64,000 nt of DNA from an uncultured Polaribacter sp. (GTDB taxonomy: Bacteria; Bacteroidota; Bacteroidia; Flavobacteriales; Flavobacteriaceae), in NCBI RefSeq assembly GCF_947501385.1, contig NZ_CANMVP010000013.1, positions 1 to 64,000 on the forward strand, given 5' to 3'. Numbering within the stretch: position 1 is the first letter of the stretch; the number at the start of each line of letters is the position of its first letter. The translations under genes were made by a program, and so were the position numbers. Below the pieces are notes generated by a model that was not told where the DNA came from, searched no databases, and saw nothing but the letters and a program-made list of their open reading frames with translations. This document shows, in pieces, positions 62,240 through 64,000 of the stretch.

Positions 62240-63547
62240 ATGAGCGCAACTACAGCTTACGTACCTTACAAAGTTAAAGATATTTCTTTAGCTGACTGGG
62301 GAAGAAAAGAAATGGATTTGGCAGAAGCAGAAATGCCAGGATTAATGAGTTTAAGAGAAGAGTATGGAGACAGCCAACCGTTAAAAGGTGCAAGAATTGC
62401 GGGTTGTTTACATATGACGATTCAAACTGCGGTTTTAATTGAAACTTTACAAGCTTTAGGAGCAGAAGTTACTTGGAGTTCTTGTAATATTTTCTCTACA
62501 CAAGATCAAGCTGCTGCTGCAATTGCTGCAACAGGAACACCTGTGTATGCTTGGAAAGGGATGAATGAGGAAGAATTTGATTGGTGTATAGAACAAACCT
62601 TATTTTTTGGTGAAGACAAAAAGCCCTTAAATATGATTTTAGATGATGGTGGGGATTTAACCAATATGGTTTTAGATCGTTATCCAGAATTGGCGGCAGG
62701 AATTAACGGATTGTCTGAAGAAACTACCACAGGAGTGCACAGATTGTACGAACGTGTTAAAAACGGAACCTTACCAATGCCAGCAATTAACATCAACGAT
62801 TCTGTTACAAAATCGAAGTTCGATAATAAATATGGTTGTAAAGAATCTGCAGTAGATGCCATTCGTAGAGCAACAGATATTATGTTAGCAGGAAAACGTG
62901 TAACTGTTTGTGGGTATGGCGATGTAGGTAAAGGTACAGCAGCTTCTTTTAAAGGTGCAGGTTCTATTGTTACAGTTACAGAAATCGATCCTATTTGTGC
63001 TTTACAAGCAGCCATGGATGGTTTTGAAGTCAAAAAATTAGAAACTGTTGTTGCAAATTCTGATATTATTATTACCACTACAGGAAATAAAGATATTGTA
63101 CGCGCAGAGCATTTTGAAGCGATGAAAGACAAAGTAATTGTTGCAAATATTGGTCATTTTGATAATGAAATCGATGTTCCTTATTTAAATGCAAACAGCG
63201 AAAAGGTTGAAATTAAGCCTCAAGTAGATAAATACAATATCAACGGAAAAGATATTATTTTATTAGCTGAAGGTCGTTTGGTGAATTTAGGTTGTGCAAC
63301 GGGGCATCCAAGTTTTGTAATGTCTAACTCATTTACAAACCAGACTTTGGCGCAAATGGAACTTTGGAACAATGCAGATGCTTATGAAAATAAAGTATAT
63401 ATGTTACCAAAACATTTAGACGAAAAAGTAGCCTTTTTACACTTAGCAAAAATTGGTGTAGAGTTAACAGAATTGCGTAAAGACCAAGCAGACTATATTG
63501 GTGTTACACAATCTGGACCATACAAACCAGAACATTATAGATATTAA
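62240..63547 (+). CDS. ahcY: Adenosylhomocysteinase (S-adenosylhomocysteine hydrolase)
   Basis: NAD-dependent hydrolysis of S-adenosylhomocysteine to adenosine and homocysteine, which keeps methylation running. The 435-residue protein has [15 protein letters not shown] (about residues 55-69), the substrate site DDGGDLTNM, the NAD-binding [19 protein letters not shown] (about 222-240), the conserved [10 protein letters not shown] and the C-terminal KPEHYRY tail used in tetramer contacts. Cytoplasmic. No SAH riboswitch was seen in its short leader. It has its own terminator. Confidence 0.97.
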   Translation: MSATTAYVPYKVKDISLADWGRKEMDLAEAEMPGLMSLREEYGDSQPLKGARIAGCLHMTIQTAVLIETLQALGAEVTWSSCNIFSTQDQAAAAIAATGTPVYAWKGMNEEEFDWCIEQTLFFGEDKKPLNMILDDGGDLTNMVLDRYPELAAGINGLSEETTTGVHRLYERVKNGTLPMPAININDSVTKSKFDNKYGCKESAVDAIRRATDIMLAGKRVTVCGYGDVGKGTAASFKGAGSIVTVTEIDPICALQAAMDGFEVKKLETVVANSDIIITTTGNKDIVRAEHFEAMKDKVIVANIGHFDNEIDVPYLNANSEKVEIKPQVDKYNINGKDIILLAEGRLVNLGCATGHPSFVMSNSFTNQTLAQMELWNNADAYENKVYMLPKHLDEKVAFLHLAKIGVELTELRKDQADYIGVTQSGPYKPEHYRY

Positions 63548-63554
63548 TTTTCGG

Positions 63555-63574
63555 CAAGGGAGCATGCTCCCTTG
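63555..63574. repeat. REP-like perfect palindrome after ahcY
   Basis: CAAGGGAGCATGCTCCCTTG is a perfect 20-bp palindrome beginning 7 bp after the stop codon. It has the same size and ends as the RAYT palindromes and differs mainly in the centre. Confidence 0.8.
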
Positions 63575-63589
63575 TGAAATAAAAACTCA

Positions 63590-63640
63590 AAAATCCTTAC
63601 ATCTTACCTGAATTTATTCAGGTTCTGTAAGGATTTTTCT
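63590..63640 (+). terminator. Terminator after ahcY
   Basis: AAAAATCCTTACA pairs with TGTAAGGATTTTT, with an inner stem ACCTGAAT/ATTCAGGT, followed by a T-rich CTTTTTG tract. Strong two-part stem. Confidence 0.85.
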
Positions 63641-63645
63641 TTTTG

Positions 63646-63700
63646 TACCAGTGTCATTGCGAGGAAGAATGACGAAGCAATCTCCCTATTTTATATTGAG
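63646..63700. repeat. GTCATTGCGAGG...GAAGCAATCTC repeat
   Basis: GTGTCATTGCGAGGAAGAATGACGAAGCAATCTCC has the form of the widespread bacterial repeat with GTCATTGCGAGG and GAAGCAATCTC edges (shown as two joined parts). It is followed by TATTGAGCTTGTCGAAATATGG, a piece of another repeat type. Confidence 0.6.
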
Positions 63701-63725
63701 CTTGTCGAAATATGGGCGTTTTAAC

Positions 63726-63870
63726 AGGCTTTCACTACTCGCTTTTTTTGATGCTTAATTTATTTTAGCAGCTAACTTTTTTAAAAAGTAATTTCATTAT
63801 TCTAACAGATGCTGAATCGAGTTCAGTATAAAAAAAGAGCTCAAACAGACCGTTCAATCCTTAACGCGAG
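63726..63870 (+). repeat. Dispersed repeat, long form (downstream of ahcY)
   Basis: It has the edges of the element at 9359-9432 (GGCTTTCACTACTCGC and AAAAGAGCTCAAACAGACCG then TTCAATCC), but with about 80 extra bases in the middle. From 63871 to the window end I see nothing more than AT-rich sequence. Confidence 0.6.
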
Positions 63871-64000
63871 TTACGTATTCTAAAAAACATGTTGGCTTTT
63901 ATTAAAGATTAAGAGAATAATTTCAATTTTTTTTTACTTGGGAGTTCTTCTGTATTCTATAACCTAATTATAAATTCGATTACGCTATTTTGATACTATT

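Overview
The window is AT-rich chromosomal DNA from a marine-type Flavobacteriaceae bacterium, probably close to Polaribacter or Tenacibaculum. The evidence is the gene content (Alternative Complex III, class II IlvC, bacterial GGGP synthase, fused aspartokinase/homoserine dehydrogenase, short RpoD-like sigma factor), Bacteroidetes-type -7 promoter boxes (TAnnTTTG), and many small palindromic intergenic repeats typical of flavobacteria. No rRNA, tRNA, CRISPR array or prophage was seen.

Layout. 0.1-5.3 kb: thrA-thrB-thrC on the minus strand, preceded by a Thr/Ile-rich candidate leader peptide. 5.3-6.8 kb: an unrecognised 519-residue protein. 7-17 kb: leuA, leuB, ilvD, ilvB, ilvN, ilvC, ilvA on the plus strand, with a leader-peptide attenuator ahead of ilvD and an operator-like inverted repeat over the leuB promoter; leuC and leuD are not here. 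17.0-17.6 kb: a REP-associated tyrosine transposase (RAYT) bounded by 20-bp palindromes, with a third copy inside its reading frame. 17.8-20.1 kb: NADP-dependent GAPDH and a lipoprotein azurin. 20.1-29 kb: a sugar-oxidation locus in two divergent arms (GMC dehydrogenase, small subunit and DUF1080 lipoprotein; AraC regulator, two TIM-barrel epimerase-like proteins, MFS transporter and Gfo/Idh/MocA oxidoreductase), resembling 3-keto-glycoside pathways. 29-34.7 kb: universal stress protein, then rimP-nusA-infB. 35.3-46.7 kb: actABCDEF-coxBA, encoding Alternative Complex III and a heme-copper oxidase. 46.7-49.8 kb: a decayed SNF2 helicase gene between two copies of the coxA 3' end and its terminator. 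49.8-54.5 kb: ruvB, a SulP transporter, a persulfide dioxygenase-rhodanese fusion and a rhodanese lipoprotein. 54.7-60.4 kb (minus): rpoD/sigA, a TonB-dependent receptor behind a TPP riboswitch, arfB, a NadR-like P-loop kinase and a PnuC-family transporter. 60.6-63.5 kb: GGGP synthase, a phosphopantetheinyl transferase and ahcY.

The amino acid loci form a connected pathway: thrABC makes threonine, IlvA deaminates it to 2-oxobutanoate, and IlvBN-C-D build isoleucine and valine. Both arms carry leader ORFs rich in their own end products. The strongest unusual signals are the ilv attenuator, a TPP riboswitch whose P3 arm is greatly extended by a genome-type repeat, the RAYT with an in-frame copy of its own palindrome, and the coxA 3'-end duplication around the SNF2 pseudogene. 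All homology statements come from reading the sequence and recognising families; no database search was run.
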